Shown here: positions 53,848-63,221 of the stretch, piece by piece
Layout of the letters: each line of letters begins with the position of its first letter
How positions within the stretch are numbered: position 1 is the stretch's first letter
NCBI GenBank assembly: GCA_964036045.1
Contig: OZ038380.1
Span: 186,694,298 to 186,758,297 of the forward strand
Source: Eutreptiella sp. 'Long Island Sound 2002'
Taxonomy: Eukaryota > Euglenozoa > Euglenophyceae > Eutreptiales > Eutreptiaceae
Direction of reading: 5' to 3'
Length of the DNA stretch: 64,000 nucleotides
Translations under genes and position numbers: made by a program
Notes under the pieces: generated by a model
What the model was told of the DNA's origin: nothing
Seen by the model: only the letters and a program-made list of their open reading frames with translations
Database searches by the model: none

Positions 53848-56194
53848 CTACTCCTCATCAGGGAACTTGACATCCACCCCTGCAGCTATGAGGGACCTGG
53901 CCATCCAGCCCAAGCGTCTCTTCTTGGAGTTATTCCCCTCAGGGGTAGCGTTATCCCCCTGGGGGCGCTTCTTGGGATCACCTGCGGCGGGAGGGGGTGT
54001 AGCAGCAGGTGAGGGTGTAGCAAAGGGCGCTGATGAGCGCCTCTGGGGGTTAGGGGGTCCATTTTTGCCAACCCCCTTGCCACCTCCTTTACCACCTTTA
54101 TCCCCATTCTGGGGGTTTTTGGTGGGTGTTTGGGTCTTCTGGCGTTTGGCCTCCTGACGCTTGAGTTTATCGCTCTCGCGTTTCTTTATGTGACATTCGT
54201 CTTCGTAGTGACGACGTTTGCCACAATACCCACAGGTGATGGTACACCTGAAACGATCCTGATGGGTCACAGGTTTCCCATCCTTGGTATGCTGCTGTCG
54301 TTTCATCTGCAGCATACAGCTACTGCGGTGATCGCAGTCAGAGGCATGACACGGCCCCCCCTTGTCATTGACAGGTTTGCAGTAGAACAGAGGGGGTGTA
54401 CCTGCATCAGGTTTAACCTCATTCATGGCACGTAGGTTACCCCTCCCCTTACCACCTCCCTGGTTGGTGTTAGTGGGATTTTTAGGCCCTTTCCCTTCGC
54501 CACGTTCGGGGGTAGGGGTACCACCTCGACCCAAATGCTTCTTAACACATGTCAACATCTGTGCGGGCTCTTTCGGGTTCGATGAAATACACAATGGTAT
54601 GTACAGGGGGCTGATGCAGTTTCGTAGCGCCGACTGTGGCCCAAATGCTTCTTGAGGAATTTCTCCATGTGGGAGTCATTCTCTCTCTCAAGAGCTAGCT
54701 CAATCAGGAGGTCCACCAGTTCATCGTACGAGTGGGTCCGACTCTTCCTCTCAGAGGTAGAGCGGCAATCATCCCACGTACGTTGGGGGATCTTACTCAT
54801 GAGCCACAGGTGGGGCTCAGTGGCTCCGTAGGAGCCCACGTTCATCCGCGAAAACAGATACTCCAAGTCGCACACGTATTCAGAGATTCGCGCAGCGGAA
54901 GGAAACTCAGGGAGCATAGGTAGCTCCTTTATCTGTGTGCGCACACTGAGGTCAGTCTCATAGACTGGGAAAGTTTTCTCCAACCTCTGGAGTACCTCTG
55001 CCCAGGTGGAACAGGTTTTCACAATCTGCTTCACCTGTTTTTGCAAAAATTTCTTTTTGCATGAGCGTTTCAGCAGTGAGCATTTGGTGGCCACATCCAC
55101 ATGGGATTGGCGAGTCAGCAAAAGAAACTCAGCAAATTCTTCTGCCCATTTGGGCAGATTTTTGGGGTCGAACTCCGGCAGTTCCAGCTGGATGTTCGCG
55201 TGGGCAATAGGTCTGCCCGTCTTCCCACCCCCGGAGTTAGGCCAGAAGGCGATACGCCGGCAAGAGGTGCCAGGGTTGACAGCCCTCTTTTCTCAGTCTC
55301 TGTCACAGGCACGTCCTGTAGTTCAGCCATGGGCACTGTCCTGGCACGGGGGTGAAAGGGGCTGGGGCAGGTGACCTTAGGCAACAGCCTTGAAACCCTT
55401 GATCTCTTAAGATCTTCGGCCAGGGTACTCAGTCCGGGAGAGGGGGAGGACAACTCTGGCTTGGGTAAGGGTTCTGCAATACCCAGTTTCGCCTTAATGG
55501 CCTCCGATAGGGCCGTCACATCTGGATCTTCTGATCCAGACAGAAGTTTGGCCAGCAGTTCGGCCGTATGATCCAGGGCACCGTAGGTTGGCCTTGGATG
55601 ATGTTGTTCCTCAACTCGAGTCGGGCCCACTTCAGGAGCCCTTGGGATTGGACAACATGCTCTTGGATACTCGGGTCTCGGTCGTCTTGGCAGGGATGCT
55701 GTCTCGGCTCTGTCGGACGGCGGGCCAGAGTGCGTGTAGGACCCTAGGTCTGTACGTGGTCTGGATCCGTGTACTGCCAATGGCTCCTCCCCATCTTCTC
55801 CACGAATGGATTTGTAGTACTCCTCATGGAGGATGTATTCATCCATTTTCTTCCTCAGCTCCTCTTATTCCTCAGGGCCTCCAATCGCTGTTGAGGATGA
55901 AGCCGGACAGGCGGATCGGGAGACTGAAGCTGCTACACGCCTGTGGAGATGATGCAGGCTGTCTCCACCGTGGGCCGCTAAGGCCTCAGTGGTAAGGATT
56001 GTATTTTCTTCCGCCCTTCTGCGATCTGGATCTCCTTGGGACCCAGATGCGCCACTGAGATGTGGAGCTCGGTAAGGTGGTTCACTCATAGGGTGGGCCA
56101 TGCTGCCCATTTGTACTTGGACAGTTCTTTTGGGCCAGGTCCTGACGCTTGGCGTGGACATGATGAACTTGTTGTTGAGCTTTGTGTGCTGCAC
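53848..56194 (-). pseudogene. gag: Element A gag, damaged
   Basis: The reading path starts near 56161 (MSTPSVRTWPKR), hits TAA at 55865, and continues in the same frame at 55846-55240. It then must shift frame near 55240 to reach LELPEFDPKNLPKWAEEF (55200-55140), which aligns with NLPEFTGKDLSEFAENF of element B. It runs to about 54640, where a 110-bp insertion shifts frame again, and finishes in the 54594-53848 frame. The C-terminal part has a CCHC zinc knuckle (C-x2-C-x4-H-x4-C: CGYCGKRRHYEDEC) flanked by Cys/His (HASDCDHRSSC) and a Gly/Lys-rich, basic tail. Structure matches intact Gag of element B. Three lesions contrast with an intact pol. Confidence 0.75.
54530..54639 (-). repeat. 110-bp insertion in element A gag
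   Basis: The 14-mer CCCAAATGCTTCTT occurs at 54530-54543 and again at 54640-54653. The DNA between has no counterpart in element B gag and shifts the frame. It looks like a small insertion with a 14-bp duplication. Confidence 0.65.
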
Positions 56195-56231
56195 TTCTTC
56201 TCAGGGTCGGTCCAAAAGGTCACAAGGGACT

Positions 56232-56244
56232 GTCTCTGCTACCG
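56232..56244 (-). promoter_or_regulatory. Primer-binding-like site of element A
   Basis: Minus-strand CCGGTAGCAGAGAC lies just after the 5' LTR end (GGACAT, CTTT). Element B has TGGTAGCAAGAGG at the same place. Both resemble the complement of an initiator-Met tRNA 3' end (TGGTANCAGAG). Confidence 0.55.
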
Positions 56245-56249
56245 GAAAG

Positions 56250-56951
56250 ATGTCCTTGATTTATGCCGTAGATATTTTGGTGAAATCCTGCAGGTTTTGA
56301 AGTTGAAAACCCAAACCAAAGCAGCAAGTAGAGCAAGAACAGGATGTGGATCGAATCAATGAATAGTTTTGGAATCCAGTGTAACACAGAAGGGCTGCAG
56401 ATAGACAATGCAGGTATAAACACAAAGATTCAATCACAAATGGATAATACAAAAGATTTTATATGAAAACTGGACTGACTCTGGCCTCCAAGATAGCATC
56501 AGGCACTTCATGTGCACTCTTTTGGGTGAAATGGTGCTGGTTAGGAATGTGGGGCATAGATGTCAGGCCAACACAGAAAATGATTTGGCCAAGCAACTAA
56601 ATTCAGAAACAGTTAAAACGTAGAACCACAATAAGTGGTAGAAACAATTGAGTATAGGGGTCTTTGGGTGGGAGACCACTAGGCTTAAACTCCAAGGCCT
56701 AAAGCATGAAATGCCTACTTTATTTCGGTATATCCTCCATGAAGGAAGGTACCTCCGCTCAGTTGAGTGGTAGGGGTGAACTTCATGGGGGGGCTAGGGT
56801 TACAACCCTATTTACTTTGGGAAAGTGTACTTAAGGGTTCAAAAGAGAGATAAAAATACTTAAGTTAGTCTTAGCATCAACAAAAGGGTTTTAAGGGGGG
56901 CTTGGCCTGGATCAAGCCCTCCAAGAAAGACATGGCAGTGACTTTTTCTTA
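56250..56951 (-). repeat. 5' LTR of element A
   Basis: Its minus-strand start TAAGAAAAAGTCAC sits against CCATGG of the interrupted ORF. Confidence 0.85.
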
Positions 56952-56953
56952 CC

Positions 56954-57724
56954 ATGGAGTCAGAGCTGCAGCAAGTCCAGTTCACCATGGAGAACGAGCG
57001 GTGCGCCGGATCCGAGTTCCGGCAGAGCATACTTAATAGCATGAGCGTCATGACGACCGCGCCAGGGACACCAGCTCAGCCCCCCTTGGGACCCGTGCCC
57101 CCCCCCACAGATTCTGATTGCTTTGCAGATCAGGTCACGGCCAAAGGGGAACGCCTGACCTCCTTGGAGAATCAGGTGGCAGGCTGTAATCAGCTCATAA
57201 TGGAGTTCAAGAGCCAGCTTGAGGGGCTGCAGGGTGAGGAGGGTGTTGAAGAAGGGCCCCGAGAGGGTGACTTTGCCATTCATGGGGCCCGTCATCCTGT
57301 ACATACTCCAGATTTCAGTGGCCATTCTGAAATGGCTTGCCGTGTTGCTGATGTGCATACTCACGTGCATGCCACGCCCCATCCCCATGTGCATGTGACC
57401 CCACAGCCGTATGTACATACACATGCGCCTTGTGCAGCCACCCATGCAGCGGAGACATCAGCCCCCCCCCCCCCCCAAGGGCCTACAGAAATGGGACCAC
57501 CAGGTTATCACCCCCCCCGTGGTCCCCCAAGTGCAGAATTCAGTTTCTCTGGACCCCCCCCTGGATATGCGCATCAGCACACCCATCAGCATCAGCCATA
57601 CTCCTCGACTCCCCCCCAAGCACATCATTATTGTGCCAAGAGGCGTCACCTTCAGGCACTCCACCCTCGGCTCTTTGATGCTCGGGGAAATTTGTACCCC
57701 AGGGTAATCCTGAGATGGCCGGAG
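56954..57724 (+). pseudogene. Gag-like ORF, fragment 3
   Basis: 257 codons, the probable continuation of fragments 1 and 2 beyond element A. It starts with a coiled-coil-like ESELQQVQFTMENERCAGSE. It continues through a Pro-rich linker, a second helix (LTSLENQVAGCNQLIMEFKS), then a His/Pro/Thr-rich repeat (HVHVTPQPYVHTHAP) and a Pro/Gly/Tyr-rich end. Its stop TAA (57725-57727) is the first codon of element B's LTR, so the frame is truncated by that insertion. The link to fragment 2 is inferred from position, strand and style, since no target duplication proves it. Confidence 0.45.
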
Positions 57725-58513
57725 TAAGAAAAAGTGCTTTTCCATTGCTTTGAGGCATACTCTAGTTGTATTAGAGATGCACTGAGCATCCATGCATTTT
57801 AATCTTAGTATTGGTCCAACCAAAACTGGTGATAACACATTTTGACCTATGGAACCAAACACCCAATCAGGATATGGAGTGGACCCCTTAATCCCCTTTC
57901 AATGTGAAGTAAAACATCTTTTCCTGAGTTGACTGAGCACTGACATACCTAAGGTAGAGCCTATGAATTTATCTATGTTTTTCCATGAATACTTATCTGC
58001 CCTAGTGGTATGCACCATAGGGGGCTGGGCACCTCTTTTTGAGAGGTCCTGGGTTCAATTCCTGGTCAGCCTAGCTAAGTAGGAAGATCCCATGTGACAT
58101 GGCAGTGACCTCATCGCCACATACCATGCCACCTCAGCACATATGGGACCCAAAACAAAGAGTGCACATCTCCTAAGATGGCACTATGGAGAGAGAGTGA
58201 TCCTGAGGCAGTTTTCTAACTCTTTTCCAAAAACATTTCAGCTATCTTTGTGAATATGCATTCATTTGTATCCTGAGTTGCAGTTTCTGTGAATACCTAA
58301 TCATCTTTCACTGTTTACACTGCAGCCCTTCATGCTTTGATCCTGAATTACCTTCTCCTTGCATACTATTGGCTTGGGCTATCCTGGATTGACTTGGCTT
58401 TACTGTATTTCAACAAACAAAAGCTTTTCATCATCCAAAACAAGCAGCAGGACACCCTACAGCAACAACAAGCAGCAGGAGAAGCAAAAACACAGTGCTG
58501 AAAACACTATAAA
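57725..58513 (+). repeat. 5' LTR of element B (inferred limits)
   Basis: The left limit is set by TAAGAAAAAGTG, matching the LTR start of element A. The right limit is set by the CTTTTCTGGTAGCA internal start. The 3' partner lies outside the window, so length (about 790 bp) is provisional. Confidence 0.6.
57998..58070 (+). repeat. tRNA-like sequence in element B LTR
   Basis: CCCTAGTGGTATGC (A-box-like) and GGTTCAATTCC (B-box-like, 58052-58062) bracket a 5-bp stem ACCTC/GAGGT with a 7-base loop TTTTTGA, as in an anticodon arm reading UUU. The acceptor stem is not complementary. Confidence 0.5.
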
Positions 58514-58519
58514 CTTTTC

Positions 58520-58535
58520 TGGTAGCAAGAGGCAG
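58520..58535 (+). promoter_or_regulatory. Primer-binding-like site of element B
   Basis: TGGTAGCAAGAGGCAG follows the LTR and parallels the site in element A. Confidence 0.6.
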
Positions 58536-58618
58536 CCTGTCTCTGTGCACCGGTAGCGACCCCGCGCCGTACAACCAGTGCTCCGAGCAGGCAAACATAA
58601 GCAGAAGGGCGGATTAAG

Positions 58619-61117
58619 ATGGACCCAGGAAGAGTGGACGCCGACGTGCAGACAGCGCCAGCGCCTGAGGCACCGGCAAGGCCGGCGCCTGGCACTGTAC
58701 CTTCGGTGGAGCCCTTACATGGGCCAGTGGATACGGCGGAGGACTCCCTGGAGGGCCTCCAGACGGCCTTCGGGGCCCTGACGGTGGAGGAAGTGGTCTC
58801 TCAGCCTCAGCCTGTGAAGAGGAAGAGAGAGAACGAGAGCGAGAAGGATGCTGGAGGAGAAGCAGACGAAGGAGAGGAACAAGGGCAAGACCTGACGAGT
58901 ATCCCTACCTTCGAAGGCGCACCAAGCGCTTCTGGCCTCCCTGCATCACCCTCTCCCATAACCACCACACTCCCAGCCGCCGCAACATCCACTTCCACAA
59001 CCAACCCGCCTATGGCAGAGGGCACAGGCTTTACTGGCATGCCTCACTACCCCGCCTATGGCATGGGCCCACCTACCACTGCGCTCCTTGAGGCAACTAC
59101 TGCCAGTGAGCCGGTGGCTTCCAGCTCTGCGCCACGATGGTATGCGGCTGACCATCCCCATCCACTCCACGCCACTGGAACCTACATGGAAGTTCCTGGG
59201 TATGCTCCTGGGTATGCACCTGGGTATGCACCCTTGAGTGGGTTGAGGAAAGGACCAGAGTCTCTGGGAGGCAGGAGTAGAGGATCGGGAAGATCCTCCA
59301 ACAGGTCCCTGACGCGGTCGGAGATCAACGAGGTGCTCCGGGGAGCCACTTCGCAAATCGTGAGCGACCTCACGCAAGAGATCAGGGAGAAACTGCAGCC
59401 CCTGATGATCCCGTCCCATGCGTCACCTACGACGGTGGGAATGTCACCCCACCGAGTCCAGGCTAACCACCTGGCGGCAGGGTTGACAAATACCCTGGGG
59501 AGCCTGAGGAGCCGACCGATGCCGACTCCTGCAGCAGTACCGAGAAGTCCATTCGTCCCGAGAACGGCCCAGCCGCCCTACAGCCACGTGACGAACTCGA
59601 CGAGGGCCGAGCTGGACCGGCTGGGGCTGACAGCCCTAAGGGCAATGGTGGACGTGGAGCCTTATGGCTCCAGTGATCTTGGCGGAGACCCCTCCGACGA
59701 CGAGCCGCCGTCGATGGACTCTTCTTCGCCCTCAGACGACGAGGACCCTGAGGACCCCGAGGACCCCAAGGGTAAGAAGAAGAAGAAGAAGAAGAAGAAG
59801 ACCCGACGCCCTGAAGGACGCCGAGCTCAGGAGGCGAAGGCTATTGCCACCTCCAAGATAGTGGTGAACCTGCCTGAGTTCACAGGCAAGGACCTCAGCG
59901 AGTTCGCTGAGAATTTTGGCCGGTTCCTACGACTGACCGGCCAAACCCACGCGAGTGGGCGAGTGAAGTGCGATCTGCTCCTGCAGTGCTGCAAGACCAA
60001 GTACCTGGAGAAGCAGGTCAGGCAGATCGTCACAAACTCCGCCACCTTTGCCGACGTGTTGGTTGCCCTGGAGAGGCAGTACCAGACCTACGAGACCTAC
60101 CTCTCCATCAGGGCCGAGATCCAGAACCTGCCCGTGCTGCCCAACAACCCCAAACCTGGCAGGGTCTCCGAGCTGTTGGCGGACTTGGATCACTGGGCTG
60201 GACGACTGACGCCCGGGTCCTACAGCAGCGACGACCTGCTGTTCTGGTTGTGCGCCAAGCTCCCCCGAGAGCTATGGGACGAGTGCCGTCTGACGGCTGA
60301 GCGCAAGGCTAGATCCCTCCGCTACGAGGATCTATGCCCGCTGCTCCTGGAGATGGCGCTGGAGAAGGAGAGCGACCAGCACCTGAACAACTACCGTCCT
60401 GGTGGAGGTTCTGGAGGCAAAGGGTACCAAGGGTCCCGACCTGGGCAGGGGACTACCCCCAAACACGCCCACGCCCGCCTAATGGAGAACGTGAAGGAGC
60501 TATTCTGGTGTGATGCCAGAGACGAGCAGGGCCACCTGCAGCACGCCTCTGACTGCGAGCAGCGAGACTGCTTCGTCGTCCAGGGGAAGCAGCAGGAAAA
60601 GATCACCGGCGCCAAGGTGAAGCTGCCGGATCATTACCGCTGCACCATCACGTGTGCATTCTGCGGTAAGCGGAAGCACTACGAGGATGAGTGCTACCAT
60701 AAGCAACGCCTATCGGCGAAGCTTAAGGGGGAAGATCCTGGCAAAAGCTCAGGCAAAGGTGGAGGCAAGGCCAAAGGCTACGAATCCGGCAAGGGCAAGT
60801 CGAAAGGACGTGGTCAAGGTGGTCAAGACAAGGCTCAAGGTGGACGAGGAGGAGGCGCTAACCGCCAGAACGACAACAAGAACAAGGACAAGAACGGAGG
60901 TAACCCCAACCCTAATCCAGGGGGGAACTCCGAGCCCTCTGGAGGGCAGTCTGGACCTACCACACGCTCACAGACGCAGGCCCAGCAAGAACAAGGAGCC
61001 AAGCGTGAGCATGAAGGTGGTGATGACGGCAACGCCAAGAAGAGAAGCCGTTTCATGAGGATGGCCCGCAAATTGCGGAACAAGGGGTTCGAGGTGACCT
61101 GTCCCGCGGAATTCTGA
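58619..61117 (+). CDS. gag: Element B Gag
   Basis: 832 codons from ATG at 58619. The N-terminal 330 residues are Pro/Ser/Thr-rich and include three PGYA repeats (193-204). An acidic stretch and a run of nine lysines (386-394, from an AAG microsatellite) precede the capsid-like helical core (about 415-590; NLPEFTGKDLSEFAENF, then KYLEKQVRQIV and WDECRLTAERKA). A CCHC zinc knuckle follows (C679, C682, H687, C692) with an extra Cys/His cluster at 630-651 (HASDCEQRDC). A Gly/Lys/Gln/Asn-rich nucleic-acid-binding tail completes it. It packages the element RNA in the usual model. The frame continues into pol after one TGA followed by C, a context often permissive for readthrough. Confidence 0.9.
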   Translation: MDPGRVDADVQTAPAPEAPARPAPGTVPSVEPLHGPVDTAEDSLEGLQTAFGALTVEEVVSQPQPVKRKRENESEKDAGGEADEGEEQGQDLTSIPTFEGAPSASGLPASPSPITTTLPAAATSTSTTNPPMAEGTGFTGMPHYPAYGMGPPTTALLEATTASEPVASSSAPRWYAADHPHPLHATGTYMEVPGYAPGYAPGYAPLSGLRKGPESLGGRSRGSGRSSNRSLTRSEINEVLRGATSQIVSDLTQEIREKLQPLMIPSHASPTTVGMSPHRVQANHLAAGLTNTLGSLRSRPMPTPAAVPRSPFVPRTAQPPYSHVTNSTRAELDRLGLTALRAMVDVEPYGSSDLGGDPSDDEPPSMDSSSPSDDEDPEDPEDPKGKKKKKKKKKTRRPEGRRAQEAKAIATSKIVVNLPEFTGKDLSEFAENFGRFLRLTGQTHASGRVKCDLLLQCCKTKYLEKQVRQIVTNSATFADVLVALERQYQTYETYLSIRAEIQNLPVLPNNPKPGRVSELLADLDHWAGRLTPGSYSSDDLLFWLCAKLPRELWDECRLTAERKARSLRYEDLCPLLLEMALEKESDQHLNNYRPGGGSGGKGYQGSRPGQGTTPKHAHARLMENVKELFWCDARDEQGHLQHASDCEQRDCFVVQGKQQEKITGAKVKLPDHYRCTITCAFCGKRKHYEDECYHKQRLSAKLKGEDPGKSSGKGGGKAKGYESGKGKSKGRGQGGQDKAQGGRGGGANRQNDNKNKDKNGGNPNPNPGGNSEPSGGQSGPTTRSQTQAQQEQGAKREHEGGDDGNAKKRSRFMRMARKLRNKGFEVTCPAEF

Positions 61118-61147
61118 CGGGGACGCTCTGGTGGCACCCAAGACCTG

Positions 61148-63001
61148 GTGTTTTGGGTACGTATCCGACTAGGGGGACGTGAATACCTGGGGGTACTGGA
61201 TACTGGCGCCACAATATCTATAGTGGCCAAGAAAATTTTACCTTGTGGGAGCCTGAAGAACACCATGACCACCGCCGCTATACGCATGGGGGATGGACAT
61301 GTGGTGCACAGCTGCGGGGACTGTGAAGTGGAGGTACCTATGGGCTCTCGAACTATCGCCCATCGGTTCTATGTGATGGACACTGAGGCCTTCGACTTTG
61401 TACTGGGTACTGACTTCTTCGTGCGGCACTCCCAGATACAATCCCTGACGCTGCAAGCGCCCTACCTCCTGTACGTGGACCACGGCAGTGGCAGAGAGTC
61501 TGTGCCACTGGAGCAGTCGGAACATACCTCGAGTTACCTGAGACTATCGAAGGAGGAGCCCTCGAACATGATGGCGGCCTCCAAAACTGAGGACTATCAA
61601 CTATTGGGGGAAGTCCTAGACCAAGGTCTGAAGGAGTTGGGTTACTCTCGAGAAGACCTAAGTGTGGAGCTGTTCGCCAGCGACAAGCAGCATGTACTGG
61701 ACCTATACTGCAGCAAGGGGAAGAACTGCAGTTACAAATTTTACTGGCCCTCTTTCGGGATGGCCTACGGGAACCCCAGATTCAGTGAACTGGGGAAGGT
61801 GCTGACCAAGGTGGCCTTGGAACGTTCCCGTATGGTCCTGTGCTCCCCCGATTGGGGAGCCCATGGGGGCAACGAGTACTGGCGAACCCTCCTTGACAAG
61901 CTGACTATCAGCTCGGTGCGATTACCTGATGAGGCCATCTACGTGCCTCTGGGACGCAAGACGCCCATTGGGAAGCCCGGATGGGTGAGTATGCTCAGCG
62001 TGGTGGACGGAAGTCTTACCACCATCCCCTGGGAAGACCTGGACCCTACTCTGGTCCAGGCTATACAACACGAAAGCGATGGACTCGCCTTGGGTGACTT
62101 GAAGGATCGCCTACGACCTCAAGATGCTGTTGAAACTACACCCGGAGGAGATGAGTACGTCGTGACTGACACCAACGCCCCCAACTCTCCCTGTCATGTA
62201 CCTGTACCTGATGGAGTCTCTGAGTGTGGACTATCTGAGCTACCTAGCTCTATCCACTCAGACGACGAAACTGAGCACGACGCCTTCTTCGTGCAGACCG
62301 CGGTGGAGGAAGTGGAGAACGCCGAGTACGTCGCCCCACTAAAACCCCTACTCTCCATGAGGGTAGAAGACCCCGTGGATGAGGAGCTGGACCCTCGATC
62401 CAGGCTCAGGGAGTATGTGGATTCCAAGAGGAAGTCGGTGGCGAAAAAGCTATGCTACGCGAAGCCTACCCGCAGCTCCTGGCCACTGAAGCAAGGACGT
62501 ATGGGAGACCTATCCCAACTGAAGGAGGACCTCGAACAGAAGATCACCACCTGGCAAAGGGAGGTAGATCTCAAGCTCATGAAGAGCGTATGGGGTGCCC
62601 ATGTGAGGACCCCAGAAGAGGACGACCTCTCGGAGGAATGTGTATGTGAACCCCCTCGAGCGTGCCTATGTTGCCATCGTCCACCGGAGATGGTCGAGCA
62701 AGACCTTCTATATGCCTACCAGGGGCTGAAGGATGCTACCGCGGGCGAAGAGTCGGTGGAGGACCACCTCCCGACGTCTATTCAAGGGGCAAGCAACTTA
62801 CACTCCGACGAGGACATGGAGGACAAGATCAAGGTATTGGACCCGCGGGTACAGAAGCTGATAAGGACCTATCTGGAGGTGTTCGGAGAACTACCCCCTC
62901 CAGCCTCATGCGACAAGCTGGTACAGATGGACCTGAAGCTGAAACCCGAGTTCGTGGGTCACAAGATCCGGAGGAGACCCTATCCAGCTCCTCACCTATG
63001 A
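61148..63001 (+). CDS. pol: Element B Pol, N-terminal part (protease, Dam-like, linker)
   Basis: 617 codons. The frame is that of gag, separated only by TGA at 61115-61117, and GTG at 61148 is merely the first initiator-like codon. The protease has DTG at residues 18-20 and LGTDFF (86-91). The Dam-like domain is at about 172-270, with VELFAS, then AYGNPRF (209-212 NPRF, where A has NPPF) and MVLCSPDW. An acidic linker with a Cys/His cluster (CVCEPPRACLCC) leads to the RT start (RRRPYPAP). It ends prematurely because an AT-rich insertion begins at about 62996. Confidence 0.85.
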   Translation: MFWVRIRLGGREYLGVLDTGATISIVAKKILPCGSLKNTMTTAAIRMGDGHVVHSCGDCEVEVPMGSRTIAHRFYVMDTEAFDFVLGTDFFVRHSQIQSLTLQAPYLLYVDHGSGRESVPLEQSEHTSSYLRLSKEEPSNMMAASKTEDYQLLGEVLDQGLKELGYSREDLSVELFASDKQHVLDLYCSKGKNCSYKFYWPSFGMAYGNPRFSELGKVLTKVALERSRMVLCSPDWGAHGGNEYWRTLLDKLTISSVRLPDEAIYVPLGRKTPIGKPGWVSMLSVVDGSLTTIPWEDLDPTLVQAIQHESDGLALGDLKDRLRPQDAVETTPGGDEYVVTDTNAPNSPCHVPVPDGVSECGLSELPSSIHSDDETEHDAFFVQTAVEEVENAEYVAPLKPLLSMRVEDPVDEELDPRSRLREYVDSKRKSVAKKLCYAKPTRSSWPLKQGRMGDLSQLKEDLEQKITTWQREVDLKLMKSVWGAHVRTPEEDDLSEECVCEPPRACLCCHRPPEMVEQDLLYAYQGLKDATAGEESVEDHLPTSIQGASNLHSDEDMEDKIKVLDPRVQKLIRTYLEVFGELPPPASCDKLVQMDLKLKPEFVGHKIRRRPYPAPHL

Positions 63002-63221
63002 TTTTAGCAGCTGTTTTTTCCCAAAATTCAAAATCATGCATTTTCAGAACCGCGATATCAAACTGTACACAGTAGTACTGTTGTTTTTATGTTTTCTCAA
63101 ATTTTTATTAAAATTATGCTGTCGCTGAAGCTGGAGCCGCAGATAAACTGTCAGCAACTGCCGCGTGCGCGAGTTTCAGATTCCCGACCGCCGTGCGCAA
63201 TAGAAAATCGCCAAAAAGTCT
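62996..63221. mobile_element. ~225-bp AT-rich insertion in element B pol
   Basis: Element A reads straight through from PAPQEQ. In B, PAPH is followed by a stop and about 225 bases with no protein similarity before EQADEIERQIQE resumes. CTA occurs at both edges. It has no GT-AG ends and no clear TIRs. Left half AT-rich, right end GC-rich. Confidence 0.65.

Larger units (their letters stand above)
45704..56951 (-). mobile_element. Element A: 11.2 kb chromovirus-like LTR retrotransposon
   Basis: 702-bp direct repeats at 45704-46405 and 56250-56951 differ at about 13 positions by eye (about 98% identity). On the minus strand the order is 5' LTR, primer-binding-like site, damaged gag, in-frame stop, intact 1592-codon pol, a 2.6 kb untranslated region, polypurine tract and 3' LTR. 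No target duplication is visible (left flank ends AACAGAT, right flank starts CCATGG). It lies inside the forward Gag-like ORF. Confidence 0.85.
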
